The notes under the pieces were generated by a model. The model had not been told where the DNA came from. It ran no database searches and saw only the letters and a list, made by a program, of their open reading frames with translations. 64,000 bases of DNA from Trifolium pratense (lineage: Eukaryota; Streptophyta; Magnoliopsida; Fabales; Fabaceae): positions 52,474,439-52,538,438 of the forward strand of contig NC_060062.1 of NCBI RefSeq assembly GCF_020283565.1. Reading direction: 5' to 3'. This document shows, piece by piece, positions 25,661 through 36,692 of this stretch (its first letter is position 1; each line of letters begins with the position of its first letter). A program made the translations under genes and the position numbers.

Positions 25661-25873
25661 GTCGTCATCATTATCATCATTTTTCTCAAAATCCCAAGAA
25701 TTCGAAATGCCAACGTTACAACAGATTATATTTGATGCATACTCATCGCCACCGCTACCAGAATAATCTTTTCTTGTTTGATACGGCGGTGAGGACTCGT
25801 TGATGACGGAACCGCCGTCGTCATTATCGGTTCCGTTATTTTTGCGGTTGTTTTGTGATTGAACGGAAACCAT
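23885..25873 (-). CDS. WIP-like outer nuclear membrane KASH protein (WPP-domain-interacting)
   Basis: Two exons: 25873-25495 and 24567-23885, joined across intron 24568-25494 (353 aa). The start MVSVQSQNNRKNN is the first ATG of an open acidic exon. The N-terminal third is low-complexity, with an Asp run and a Gly run (about 67-85). A coiled coil follows (about 175-290, VSLTEKIKNLESKLEELL). Then comes QKIETEIKYLIIKQMMQNLK, the conserved pre-membrane block of WIPs, one transmembrane helix (about 325-343, LAFGILIILLCFIVWEL) and a short tail ending VVPT. The VPT end behind a single C-terminal helix is the plant KASH signature, which binds SUN proteins in the perinuclear space; WIPs anchor RanGAP and WIT proteins at the nuclear envelope. 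At 353 aa it is shorter than Arabidopsis WIP1-3 (roughly 460-510 aa). The subgroup is not certain. Confidence 0.85.
25619..25680 (-). repeat. Trinucleotide repeats encoding poly-Gly and poly-Asp
   Basis: Tandem CAC/ACC units (about 25620-25643) followed by ATC units (about 25643-25680) on the plus strand read as Gly and Asp runs inside exon 1 of the WIP-like protein. Such tracts are prone to length variation between accessions while staying in frame. Confidence 0.85.
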
Positions 25874-26040
25874 GACGGAAAAGAAACGGTGAGATGAAGA
25901 TTGGGGAAAAACGGTTAATTGAAGAGAGAAATTGGTGTAATGAAATAGGAATGTTGAGTGACTGTGTGAGACGAGAGTTGAATTGGGTTGTTATGTTGTT
26001 GTTGAAATAAGCGGAATGAAGTGAGAAACAATAGAGGATT

Positions 26041-26290
26041 TCTTTGTCTTGGATTTAGATACTATCATTGATGAGTACACAATCCAAGACATGAGTGATG
26101 CAATCCAAAGCTTAGGAGGTCCTATGATAAGGGCGCGTGTAAGAAGAGTCAATGATGCCTTAGTTCACTTCATGATCAAATCAATAGAAGGTCCGGTCCA
26201 AGTTGATGAAGGCTTGGCCCAAATTGAAGAAAAAGAACCAAAGTTGAAGATTATCATCCAAGCATGTGATAGTGGAAAATGAAGAACTCT
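26041..26290 (+). pseudogene. C-terminal fragment of a gypsy-type polyprotein
   Basis: An open frame of 77 codons (26049-26282) contains GGPMIRARVRRVNDAL, which resembles the GPMTRARxK block near the C-terminus of many plant Ty3/gypsy polyproteins, followed by an acidic tail. Nothing upstream in frame belongs to it; the WIP-like gene promoter begins just before. Interpreted as a truncated retroelement end; function as a gene is unlikely. Confidence 0.5.
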
Positions 26291-26452
26291 TCCACTAAGC
26301 ATATGAAAGTGGTGCACCAAGCAATAAAAGAGCATCACTATCTCTTTTTTTATTTTGCATTTTCCTTGTAATAATTCAGCCCCACTATCATGATAGTTAG
26401 TGGCTGAAATCCTTTTGCTTTCTTAGGAGTTACTTTTTGCTTATTACATCAT

Positions 26453-26930
26453 CATAAGCCTTTCCATTTGTTTCTTTCCTGTCCTGTTTTCGCCCCCTTG
26501 TGGGGTTTAATTAGAAATTGGATTGGCATCTCTTCAGTTGATCCGCCCCAAATACTTGACCATTTTGTTCAGTTTGCGCATTTTGCAGGACGCCCTCTTG
26601 CCCGCCGTTCTTTTTTGCAGCTACTGTGGTTGTGTAGCATTTGGGTGGTGTGGCATAAACAGAATTCTAGAATTTTTAAGGCAAAGGAGTCGACAGTTCA
26701 TCAGATGCTAGACAAAGTCAAGGCTAATTCTCTATGGTGGATGAAAAGCCTATAATGTAAATCTCAGTTTAAATTCTCATATGTGGTGGTCGAGCCCTTT
26801 TGTTTGTTTGGGCATTGGTTGACCAGTGTTTTGTTGATGTAAACGTTTAATGTTCTGTTTGGCACGCCTTGTGCTGCGCAGGACTATTGTTTTAATGAAA
26901 TCCATTTTTGCTTGTTCAAAAAAAATGGTA
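26453..26930 (+). mobile_element. 5'-truncated LINE, 3' end
   Basis: The frame 26461-26755 reads HLFLSCPVFAPLWG and LLWLCSIWVVWHKQNSRIF, the C-terminal zf-RVT region of plant LINE reverse transcriptases. A 3' UTR of about 170 bp follows and ends in an A-run (about 26920-26928). The element starts abruptly near 26453, as expected of 5'-truncated LINE copies. I could not identify a convincing TSD. Confidence 0.75.
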
Positions 26931-27100
26931 CTAGGTGTCTAAACAAAATATTAAAAGACAAATTCAAAAAAATAAAATAAAAATTTCCAACGTTTTTGTT
27001 AATTTTTCTTTGTTAAAAAACAATTTGAAAGACCCAGTTCAAAGTGGTTAGACTTTAGAAAGAAGTTTTTCAAAGTTGAAGTTGGTGAGGTATTACTTGC

Positions 27101-27291
27101 GAGAATAATGCTAGCAACACATTCTTTAACAAACACACTCCAACACACTCTCTTTTATTGGTTGAAATTCACATGGGTCCCATAAAAAAATGTGGACCCA
27201 TATAACTTTTATGGGACCCATGTGAATTTCAACCAATAAAAGAGAGTGTGTTGGAGTGTGTTTATTAAAGAGTGTGTTGCTAGCACTCCTC
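27101..27291. mobile_element. hAT-type foldback MITE
   Basis: A 191-bp element whose two halves are almost complementary (GCTAGCAACACA ... TGTGTTGCTAGC). The arms include AACACACTCCAACACACTC and TTGGTTGAAATTCACATGGG and their complements. TTACTTGC occurs directly outside both ends (27093-27100, 27292-27299), an 8-bp TSD fitting hAT. Confidence 0.85.
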
Positions 27292-27437
27292 TTACTTGCA
27301 ATCTACCATGTTACCATAAAGTATTGATGACTTAGCATTTATAGCAAATGAGAATGATCACTTGTAGAATACATAATATGAATACTTGATTGATGATTTT
27401 GCTTAAAAAAAATTAGAAGGGAGACTCTTTTTTTGTT

Positions 27438-27585
27438 TGTTTAGTAGCCTAGTGACTAAACTTACACACTATAAGTGTGGAGAAGTGAGAAATTCAATGT
27501 TCGGACTCCGATCCTCCAATAATGTCTCTTAGTAGCTACCAACTGAGCTGCAGTTACAGCAGTTACAGGAGGAATGAATTTTTAA
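27438..27585 (+). repeat. tRNA-derived SINE copy
   Basis: TAGTAGCCTAGTGACTAAAC (A box region) and TGTTCGGACTCCGATC (B box region), then GTAGCTACCAACTGAGCT. The same order of words recurs at 36718-36838, so this is a second, more diverged copy of one SINE family. Ends not fixed precisely. Confidence 0.6.
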
Positions 27586-27739
27586 GTAACTAGAATGTAT
27601 TGTAATTAATTAAAATATGAGTATTTTGTACGTTAGTTACAAATATAACTATTTATATGTGATTAATGAGTATTATTCTTTTGAAAATTGATAGTGTTTT
27701 TTTAATTAAGGAGTCCAGTTTTAACATTCGAATGCGGGC

Positions 27740-27995
27740 CTCAAAATAGTCGGGGTCTGTCATGCTCTTACCTCAATTTGTTAATTCAACATGGTGGTAT
27801 TAGAGTATGATTTGACTTGATAGATGAGCAAAAGATATTATTGGTGCTAGATCACGAACGCAAAGAGTTGCACACTTGAGGGGGAGATATTGTGATATGT
27901 CAAGTTTTAGTTAAAGTCTCACATTAGATTAAATAGTTGAGATTGAGTAACATATAAGTTAGATAATCCATAAATTTAATGTCTTAGATTTTTTT
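27740..27995 (+). mobile_element. Remnant of a TRIM-like LTR element
   Basis: GTGGTATTAGAGTATG (about 27792-27807) resembles an LTR-adjacent primer-binding site. GAGGGGGAGATATTGTGATATG (27879-27900) looks like a polypurine tract running into an LTR that starts TGTGATATGTCAAG, similar in layout to the TRIM array at 46843-47491. Too diverged to assign borders. Confidence 0.4.
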
Positions 27996-28012
27996 ATGAA
28001 GATATCTTATTT

Positions 28013-28441
28013 AACCCCGAGTTAACAGTCACTTTAGTCTATAAATTACCACTCTTTTACCAATCTAGTGTCTAAACTATTAAAAGCAACTAAAAGGTCC
28101 CTAAATTATACTCACATTCATCAATTTAATTAGTCTCTCGGTTAAATTTTCTGTTAAGTCACTCATTCTCTAAAACCCTAAAATAAAATTACCCTCGGTT
28201 AAATTTATGATAGTTTAGAGACTATTTTGTTGTTTTTCAAAATAGTTTTGAGACTAAATCGAAGTATTTTAATAGTTTATGGATCACTAACGGCCGCTTA
28301 ACAGAAAGTTAACAAATGGACTAAATTGATGGATGCGTATAATTTAGGAAACTTTTAGTTACTTTTTTTAATAGTTTAAGGACTAAATTGATAAAAGAGT
28401 GGTAGTTTAAAAACTAAACCGACTAATTACTTTTTAACCTC
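28013..28441. mobile_element. Mutator-like element with about 150-bp inverted repeats
   Basis: The left arm (TACCACTCTTTTACCAAT, AAACTATTAAAAGCAACTAA) is mirrored by the right arm (28300-28435) over about 150 bp with scattered mismatches. The centre is unrelated AT-rich sequence. Long inverted repeats with a small interior suggest a non-autonomous MULE. A clean TSD could not be read. Confidence 0.6.
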
Positions 28442-28522
28442 ACTTATATGATTGTTATTAACATAATGTAACAATTCAACCCACCTAAACTCTTTCCAAC
28501 AACATCATTTATCAATCTACAT

Positions 28523-29034
28523 TAGGGATGACAATGGGTGCCCACGGGTGCGGGTTTTATAATACCCAAACCCGCACCCGAAATCCCTACCCGAACCCGA
28601 ACCCAAAGGTTGTTCGGGTGGCAAAACAAAACCCACACCCACACCCACACCTGTTGGGTTCGGGTTTTTCCACCCGAAACAACATATTTATTAAAAGAAA
28701 AACTAAAAGAAGAAAATGTAATTTTCCATATTCAACCAAAATAAAGTATCAATAGGCTTAGAAATCAACCAAATTAAACAAATAAGTTTTACCCCACATG
28801 ATACAAAATAAATAAATAGTTTGGTATATAAACTAAGGGGTAATTAAGTAGTTTAATATATAAGCGGGTGTGGTTTCGGGTTTCGGGTGCGAGTTTAATT
28901 GATCCCAAACCCGAACCCGTGGAATCGGGTGTCACCCGAACCCGAACCCAAACACAGTCAACTCGGGTTTTACCCATTGACTCGGGTTTGAGTTCGGGCG
29001 GAGCCCGCGAGTTTGGGCTTAAGTGTCATCCCTA
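28523..29034. mobile_element. hAT-like element, TAGGGATG family
   Basis: The ends TAGGGATGACAATGGG and TGTCATCCCTA are inverted. Both sides carry the perfect 8-bp TSD ATCTACAT (28515-28522, 29035-29042). Subterminal regions are crowded with CGGGT/ACCCG words (GAACCCGAACCC and similar). 512 bp, no open reading frame. Confidence 0.85.
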
Positions 29035-29165
29035 ATCTACATATCTAGGAAATGCCTTTTCATGTTTTTAACTACTTTTCTCTTGTTTATTGCTCTTTAG
29101 ATATATCCACCCCATTTTCCTTTTTTGATCCAACTACTTTGGGTACTATTTGTATCACTTTAATT

Positions 29166-29944
29166 TTCTACCCCAACAATTGTCAATCTACCCCAACATT
29201 AATTTTGAATGGACGAATTTGCTCTCATATATAAACTAAAACCCTGAAGAAAAAAATTTGGTTAACGGAACACTTTGAAAAAAAGTGTTCTGATATGTAA
29301 ATTTTTTTTTGGTTACCTACACACTTTGGAAAAAAGTGTTCAGGTATATAAAATTTTTCTAATTTTTTTTTTTACCTGAACACTTTGAAAAAAAGTGTGT
29401 AGGTATGTAAAATTTTTCTACATTTATTTTGTTACCTACACACTTTGGAAAAAAGTGTTCAGGTATGTAAAAATTTTCTAATTTTTTTTTCCCTGAATAC
29501 TTTGAAAAAAAGTGTGTAGGTATGTAAAAATTTTCCAAATTTATTTTGTTACCTACACACTTTGAAAAAAAATGTTCAGGTATGTAAAATTAGAAAAGTG
29601 TTCAAAGTGTTCAAGTAAAAAAAAAATTTAGATAAATTTTACATACCTACACACTTTTTTCCAAACTGTGTAGGTAACAAAATAAATTTGAAAAAATTTT
29701 ACATACCTACACACTTGTTTTCAAAGTGTTCAGGTAAAAAAAATTAGAAAAATTTTATATACCTGAACACTTTTTTCCAAAGTGTGTAGTAACCAAAAAA
29801 AAAATTACATATCAGAACACTTTTTTCCAAAGTGTTCCGATAATCAAATTTTTTTCTTCAGGGTTTTAGTTTATATATGAGGGCAAATTCGTCCATTCAA
29901 AATTAATGTTGGGGTAGATTGACAATTTTTGGGATAGAAAAAAA
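29166..29944. mobile_element. Large fold-back element with nested palindromes
   Basis: Left arm (from TTTTCTACCCCAACAATTGT) and right arm (ending at about 29944) are complementary over about 300 bp, centred near 29600. Each arm is built of tandem units of about 60 bp containing ACACTTTGGAAAAAAGTGT, itself palindromic. The outer 33 bp (CAATTGTCAATCTACCCC) match best. A related, MULE-like element lies at 43245-44409. No TSD could be fixed here. Confidence 0.75.
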
Positions 29945-30023
29945 TATTCTGGAATTGGTTTGAAAATTTAGGCCCAATAGCTAATTTAGGCCCAATCTTC
30001 AATTTTTTAAAATTCTTTATTAT

Positions 30024-30217
30024 TGTTATGAATATATTAGTATATGTCCATTAGTCTTGGCCCATACTCATTGGCCCATATATTATCCTATAAATAGAGC
30101 ATATGATACAATGTGTCACACATCTTGAATAGAACAATACAATAGTCTATTCCTTTCTCTTCTCCCTTTCTCTCTTTCTTCTCTATTCTAGTTATTCTCT
30201 AGAAATAGTTCATAACA
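30024..30217 (+). repeat. 5' LTR of the 30024 element
   Basis: A 194-bp LTR with a TATAAATA box (30091-30098) in CCTATAAATAGAGC, followed by a CT-rich stretch, as expected of an LTR promoter. Confidence 0.9.
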
Positions 30218-33200
30218 CGTTATCAGCACGATAGTCTCTCTCCCCTCTCTAGAAAGGTATAGCAACCATGAGAGGTGATAATTTTATTTCTTGTATTTTT
30301 TATTCTATTTTTTTCGTTTTTTTTTTTCATATTGATTCACAGCCTACGATCCAGAAGTATCGTAGTGAAATTTTTAAAATATGAATCCTGAAGATTCATA
30401 GTATGATGAAATTTTAAAATATGAATCCTGAAGATTCATAAACCTACACTTCTAAAATATCAATCCCTGAAGGATTGAAAAAAATAACTGATTTGATCTA
30501 TTATATAGTTCTTAAAGAACTTAAAAATCCAAATTTTGTTCTTCATGAAATCTTGATGAATTCAATTGGGACACATCCCTGAAGGATGTACAAAATAATT
30601 GATAAGATCTATTATATTTATAGAGTTTTTGAAGAACTCATGAATAATTCAATATAATTCAATAAAATATGCACCAATATATGTATTCCTATTACATTAT
30701 AATATATGTTATACAGTTCCTGAAGAACTCGATGTTGTATGCATTCCTGAAGAATTGCATAAATGATTAATTTTACATTATAATGATGTTATATAGTTCT
30801 TGAAGAACTTCTTATAAATTATTTCTTATGAATTCCAGAAGAATTCAAAATACATATACATGCATCCCTGAAGGATACCTTTATCAATTTGTTTTAGAGT
30901 TTTGGATATTTATAATTTTTATTGAATTTATTTTATTTATTGTTATAATAATAATAATAGTATATAATCTATGCATATCATGCTGATTAAAAATAAATAA
31001 ATAATAATAATAATAATTTAATATGTATCATCATATTGTAAAGCTAAAGCATAAAAATATTCCAATTTATTTTCAATAAGTTACAAATTAATCTCATTCA
31101 TAGCATATGTTACATTATAATTATTATTAATTTCATTATGTTACTATTTAATTTGCATTATAAAATTTTAGTACGTTACATTATATTAGTATTAATAAAA
31201 ATAATTGGAATTATCTTTTATTAGACTGTGTTTAGTATGTTTATCTAATTATTTGCTTAATTTTATTATTTGATGATAGTATATATCAATGATAAATAAA
31301 TAAAAAATCATTCCCAGAAGTGAATGAAATCTAACCCACTGATGTTACTCCATTCCCAGAAGTGAATGTAGTAACACACGATTACCATGAAAAAAATTTG
31401 TGGTCATGGTCGTGGTAATAGTCATGACTGTGTTAATTTTAAAATTTCGGCTTCTCACTAGAAGTGAAAAAAATAATGAAAAAAAAGAGTAAAAAGTGGG
31501 CAAATTAGTTCCTGAAGAACTAAAGAAGAAAAAGGGAAAATCCAATTGAATGCACAAGGAATAAATTATTCTTAATCATTATGAAGATCACTTGTGATAT
31601 AGTTCTTGAAGAACTAATACTTTAATAATAATGATCTCCGATGGATTACTCAAAGAATATGAATTTCCCGAACCATTGTTAATGAAAAATTATTTGTATA
31701 GTTCTTGAAGAACTTAAAATTCAATATTAAAGCATTTCTTGTAGTATCGCTCAAGAACAATTTTTCACAATCAATGTTTATAAATATTGGTGGTATAATT
31801 CTTGAAGAACTAATATTTTAATTTCCCTAAAGATATAGTTCTTGAATAAGCAAAAGTTTAATATCAAGTATTTCAGAAGGATTGGAAAATTGTAATTTTC
31901 CATAGCCATTGTTGATAGAGATATATTGTTAAGTTCCTGAAGAACTTACAAAATTTTACAACATGATTACAATTTATATGATATATTTGATCTTGGTATA
32001 AGGTGAACCAAAATTAAAAGGAAATCAATAGAAGAATTATTTATGTCTCTTGAATATGCTCTTGAAGTAGCAACTTTGAAAAAAACAAAGTTCAAGAATA
32101 TTTTGTATATCCATTGTTGTACATACATTGGATGGATATTATTGATATATTAAACTCGTGATTGAATGCATGGTTCAAACGTTTTTTTTCTTCCTCTCAT
32201 AATAATGATTATTCTTTGCTCTTAAAAAAAAAATTATTCCTTTTAAAAAAAAAAAAAATTATTCCTTGCAAACATAAATTGATTTTAATTATTCGGTTAC
32301 ATATTTAAATCAATTGATTGATTTTAATTTTAAAATCTTTTAATTGTTACTATATTTTAATTTCTAATTCTACTGAAATCCACATAAACATTATTTTGTT
32401 ATACTTTATTTTTACTCTTTTAATTCTCATACAAATAAATTATTACTATTTTTTATTGTGTTCCACCGAAAAGATTTTTTTTTGTAGAAACATATTTGTT
32501 TAGCTTGAAAATATTCATCGATACTACTATTCATGAAAAATTAAATTTTATATTTGGTAGTACGAAAATTATTGAAGGCTTCAGAAGAGACAATGCATTA
32601 TTATATCGAGAAGCAAAGTTGCACTTTGCTAATATATTTTATATTTTAAGTCTTAAATAAATTTGTTACCGAAAGATATTCACATAAATGAATATCATAT
32701 TGAAACAAGAAACGACGGAAATATTTTATCTCTATATTACGAGACATATTATCAACTTTTGTCTCTAGTTTGTGGTGTACTTATGATATTAGTGCAATTT
32801 AAGCACATGTTCAAGTAAACCAGAAGTTTACAAATAAATCATATTAATTTTATCATTGGCAAGATCAATTGGGTCATTTCTAGTCTATTATGAAGCGATT
32901 CTATGAATATGTATTGAATGGCCAGAAGTTCATTCAATCTAACACTTTTTGTGTATTACTAGTTCCCGAAGAAAATTGATAAATTTAGTAAACGAGCGTC
33001 TCTTATTTTATATATAAGGTGATATTTATAAATCAATACACCGATCATGTGTACCAATTAAATTTCTATAATTTAATTGATGCATCAACTAAATGGTCAC
33101 ATGTATGTTAGTTATCAACTCACAACCAAAAGTTTGTGAGATTATTTTTGAGAGCTCATTATGTATATATTATTCTAGAAAGTATTTGATAAGTATCATA

Positions 33201-34014
33201 TGTTAATTGAAATTTATACCGAACATCTTGTAGAATATGTTCATACAAACAAAAATAATAATGGACTTGAAGATCCATTCTTTAGACGTCTAAAGTTAAT
33301 TACATGATCGATACTTATGAGATCAATACTTCTATGTTCTAGTTTATATTTTGGGAACATTTAAATATATATGTTGAGATATTGATTCGCTCAAGCCAAT
33401 AAGTTATTATACGAAAGTCTTCCCCCTAACTTGCAATTAAGTTTAGTTTTATACTCTAATATTTTTCATATAAGCATTTTTGGATGTGTTGGTATGTTCC
33501 AATTGCTCCAATATAATGCAATACGATGAATTATTAAAGAATATTGGGAATACAACTTTTCATCCCTTATAAATTATATTGAGCTAATAGGGACTTGTTT
33601 ATAGCCCAGAAGGATAATTTTCAAGTGATGATGAATTAGTTTTCCCAATATTAGGGGGAGGGAATAAGCAGCTGAAAAATATGAACCTGAAGTTCAAATG
33701 AATCACTTGAAATAAATAGTTATTATTATCTCATCTTGATCCTCATATAAAATAGATTGAACCAGATGTTCAAAAGATGTATCATTTGCAAAGTTCATGA
33801 AATCAACTATAAGCTGCTAATGCTCCAATCAAAATGGATGTCCCTGTTGGACAATCTTATATTGCAAATGAATTTTAACCACCCTGTAGCGTGGTAAGTC
33901 AGTCGGTTCCAAAGATTAAAATCCTCAAATAAGAAAAGGAGCTAAAAAGAAAGATGGCCCAAGTGAGGATATGAAAAGATTATTTGACATAATTAATTTT
34001 CTAGTTCCAGAAGA

Positions 34015-34882
34015 ACTTATCAGGTACCTGAAATTTATGAAAATAAAGAGATCTCGACAAATTATGTCATGAATGGAATCCGATGAAACCGAAAGAAAAT
34101 CAACGTTGACGGTGTTTATTTATATAATATAGCGCTATATATGATAAGAAATAACGAGGATCATAAATCAAAGTCTATTAAGGATTATAGACAATGAAAT
34201 GATTGACTAAATAGATAGACGTAATTGATACAAAATTAAACTAGCTTTGCAAAGCAGAACGTTTTTGGACCAATAGTCCATTCCATCTGCAGATGGAAAT
34301 AATTCGATATGAATAAATTTTCAAGAGAAAAATAATGAAAATAAAATATTTAGAGTTTGAATTGTTATTCAAGTATATTGATAAATGTCTATCATTGATT
34401 TTCAATAAGCATATTCACCTAAAGTGAATTCCAAAACTTCTTTGTAATTAATTAAGTTGAGTAGCATATGAAATACTCAATTTATGTGAAATATGTGTTT
34501 TAACGTATTTGACTGGCTCACTTGATAATAATGATTATATGAAAATCCCAGAAGGATTTAATTTTCGTAAGACACATATATATATTGGAGAGGTGACTTA
34601 ATAAACATGAATAAGTCTCCTTATATACTCAAGCAACATCTATATGCATGTTGTATAATATTCTTGTTGCATTTTGGTTCTAATGGGGACAAATACATTG
34701 CTAACCTATTATTTGTTGTCAATATATCATCAAGTATATATTTTTGGTTTAGATATGCAGGTTATTTGTCTAATCCTTATAAGGGTACCGATCACAAACA
34801 AGTTGTTTGGTCATTACATGAGGAAGTACAATCACCCATGGAGATATGTGAACCAAACTATAATAACAATCTCATGAAATAA
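34015..34882 (+). pseudogene. Degenerate copia pol remnant inside the 30024 element
   Basis: Around 34020-34200, shifted frames read QVPEIYENKEISTNYVM and NNEDHKSKSIKDYRQ, matching the linker and RT start of legume copia pol (consensus-like KIPEI-EN-EEIS-NYV). At 34607-34882 an open frame of 91 codons contains YAGYLSNPYKGTDHKQVVW, resembling the RNase H domain. Stops and frame breaks between them are numerous; catalytic motifs are not found. Confidence 0.55.
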
Positions 34883-35361
34883 AATGATGCGGAAAGTTTA
34901 ACACTATATGAAATAGATCAAGAATGTGATTTGTTTGAAGTACGTTATTCAACAGATACAAGGGGTAGTGATTTTTCTTATAAAGGGTTTTTGCTACAAT
35001 TCAACATGAAGATCATATTACAAACACTGCTAATTTGAAGAATATAATAACGAAGATATAAGATTGTCAACATGTCATCACCAATTGTCAAAGCTTTGGA
35101 GCAACTAATATTGAAGATTATTTGACATTTTTCTTCTTAGATATATTTGTATTTATCAGGGGGAGATATAAATATGTTCTGCACTCTTTTTCCCTTCACC
35201 ATGGTTTTATCCCACTGGGTTTTCCTGGTAAGGTTTTTAATGAGGCAGTTCACACACAAAAGATTATGTACTCTTTTTCCTTCACTAGGATTTTTTCCCA
35301 ATAGGTTTTTCTCTAGTAAGGTTTTAATGAGGCATATCCTCAATGGACATCTAAGGGGGAG

Positions 35362-35555
35362 TGTTATGAATATATTAGTATATGTCCATTAGTCTTGGCC
35401 CATACTCATTGGCCCATATATTATCCTATAAATAGAGCATATGATACAATGTGTCACACATCTTGAATAGAACAATACAATAGTCTATTCCTTTCTCTTC
35501 TCCCTTTCTCTCCTTCTTCTCTATTCTAGTTATTCTCTAGAAATAGTTCATAACA
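35362..35555 (+). repeat. 3' LTR of the 30024 element
   Basis: Essentially identical to 30024-30217 (one difference seen). Directly preceded by the polypurine tract AAGGGGGAG. Confidence 0.9.
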
Positions 35556-35579
35556 ATTATATAATAAAATAATTAATTA

Positions 35580-36256
35580 AAAGAGGTGGTGGAGGACCGG
35601 TGGTCAACGCCGGACCACCGGTGGTCGGCGCGGCGGCACTCCGACCGGCACGGCGGCGGGAGATGGTTTTCCGGTGACTTTCATGGCGGCCGGGGGTGGT
35701 GCTCCGGCGGTCGGCCACCACCAACCACCCATACTATTTTATTATTATTTTATTTTAAAAATCTGATTTTTAATAATCATTTTAAAAATAATTAAAAAAT
35801 TCAGTTTTTTTTAAAATAATTAAAAAATCAGTTTTTAATGTTTTTAGTTTTTCAAAAATTTAGTATTTTAATTTTTTTTGGCTAAGTAAAAAATAATTTG
35901 GGCTTAAAAAATAATTTGGGTTTAAAAAAAAATATTTTGTGGGTTGATTATAAACCAATTCAATCATAAAATTAATGAAAAATTATGTTTTTAAAATAAT
36001 TAATAAATCTATTTTTTTTAATCAACTAATAAAAAAAATTAGTTTAAGTAAAAAACCTATTTAAAATTGGATCATGTGAATAACTTAAATTTTATTATAA
36101 ACCGGTTATAAATTGATTTCGATCCGGTTAATAACCAAATCCAAATTAATTTTAAAAAATAACCGGTTCGTTATTGAAATGGTTTTGATTTTGTTTAAAA
36201 CCAAAACCATCAATTAGGTGTGGTGTGGTGTGGTTTCCAAACCATGGACACCCCTA
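35580..36256. other. GC-rich island followed by AT-rich repeat ending GACACCCCTA
   Basis: 35586-35730 is unusually GC-rich for this window and holds repeated CCGGTGGTC/GACCACCGG and GGCGGC words that can pair. It was part of the sequence split by the 30024 element. From about 35870 to 36256 follows AT-rich DNA with AACCGGTT-type words, ending ACCATGGACACCCCTA, which is the right-hand end of the TAGGGGTG hAT-like family. GGGCCTTGGCTCCGCCCCTG (36262-36281) matches the end of a GGGGCGGAGCC-type hAT element. No coding assignment. Confidence 0.35.
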
Positions 36257-36692
36257 CATGCACGGGCCTTGGCTCCGCCCCTGCCTCTTACCGTGTATTC
36301 TTTTCAATATTCCTACTCATGTATTGAGAAGGTCTTCTCGACCTATATTAGATAATATAAATTTGGCTGGATTTAGTCAATAAAAAAAAGTCATGAATGG
36401 TTAGCTAGTTTCAAGGAAAGCCATGAATTGTTTAGCAAAAGCTAAATATGCATCTTCTCATTGTTATAAATAATTGTTATTAAGTGTAGCAATGTACTTA
36501 TCAGAAAGAAAGTGAAAAGTTATACAATAAAAAATGGCTCCAACGAGATTTTTTTGTTATGATACTATTTTTAATATTATTCTTATAACAACACAATTAT
36601 ATTAAGACAATTAAATTCATTTTCCAACATTTGGCATAAGAGTTTGACAAAAATCATACACAAGACATATTGTTATCACAAATGAATAAATT

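Larger units (their letters stand above)
30024..35555 (+). mobile_element. LTR retrotransposon with young LTRs and decayed copia interior
   Basis: LTRs of 194 bp (30024-30217 and 35362-35555) begin TGTTATGAATATATTAG and end AGTTCATAACA. By eye they differ at a single position (CTCTCTTTC versus CTCTCCTTC). The 5-bp TSD ATTAT flanks the element (30019-30023, 35556-35560). The 5' LTR is followed by CGTTATCAGCACG (primer-binding region), and AAGGGGGAG precedes the 3' LTR. The 5.1-kb interior has no long frame; only traces of copia pol are readable. Probably mobilised in trans by an autonomous relative. Confidence 0.9.

Noticed and set aside
25569..25766. Poly-Pro/poly-Ser frame on the plus strand
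   Set aside because: It is the opposite strand of the Asp/Gly repeat in the WIP-like exon; no other support.
29271..29830. CRISPR-like regularly spaced repeats
   Set aside because: The regularly spaced ACACTTT...AAAGTGT units are sub-repeats of a fold-back transposon in a plant genome; spacers are not unique.
29166..29944. Assigning a Mutator 9-bp TSD to the first fold-back element
   Set aside because: The flanks do not show a convincing duplication; only the related element at 43245 has one.
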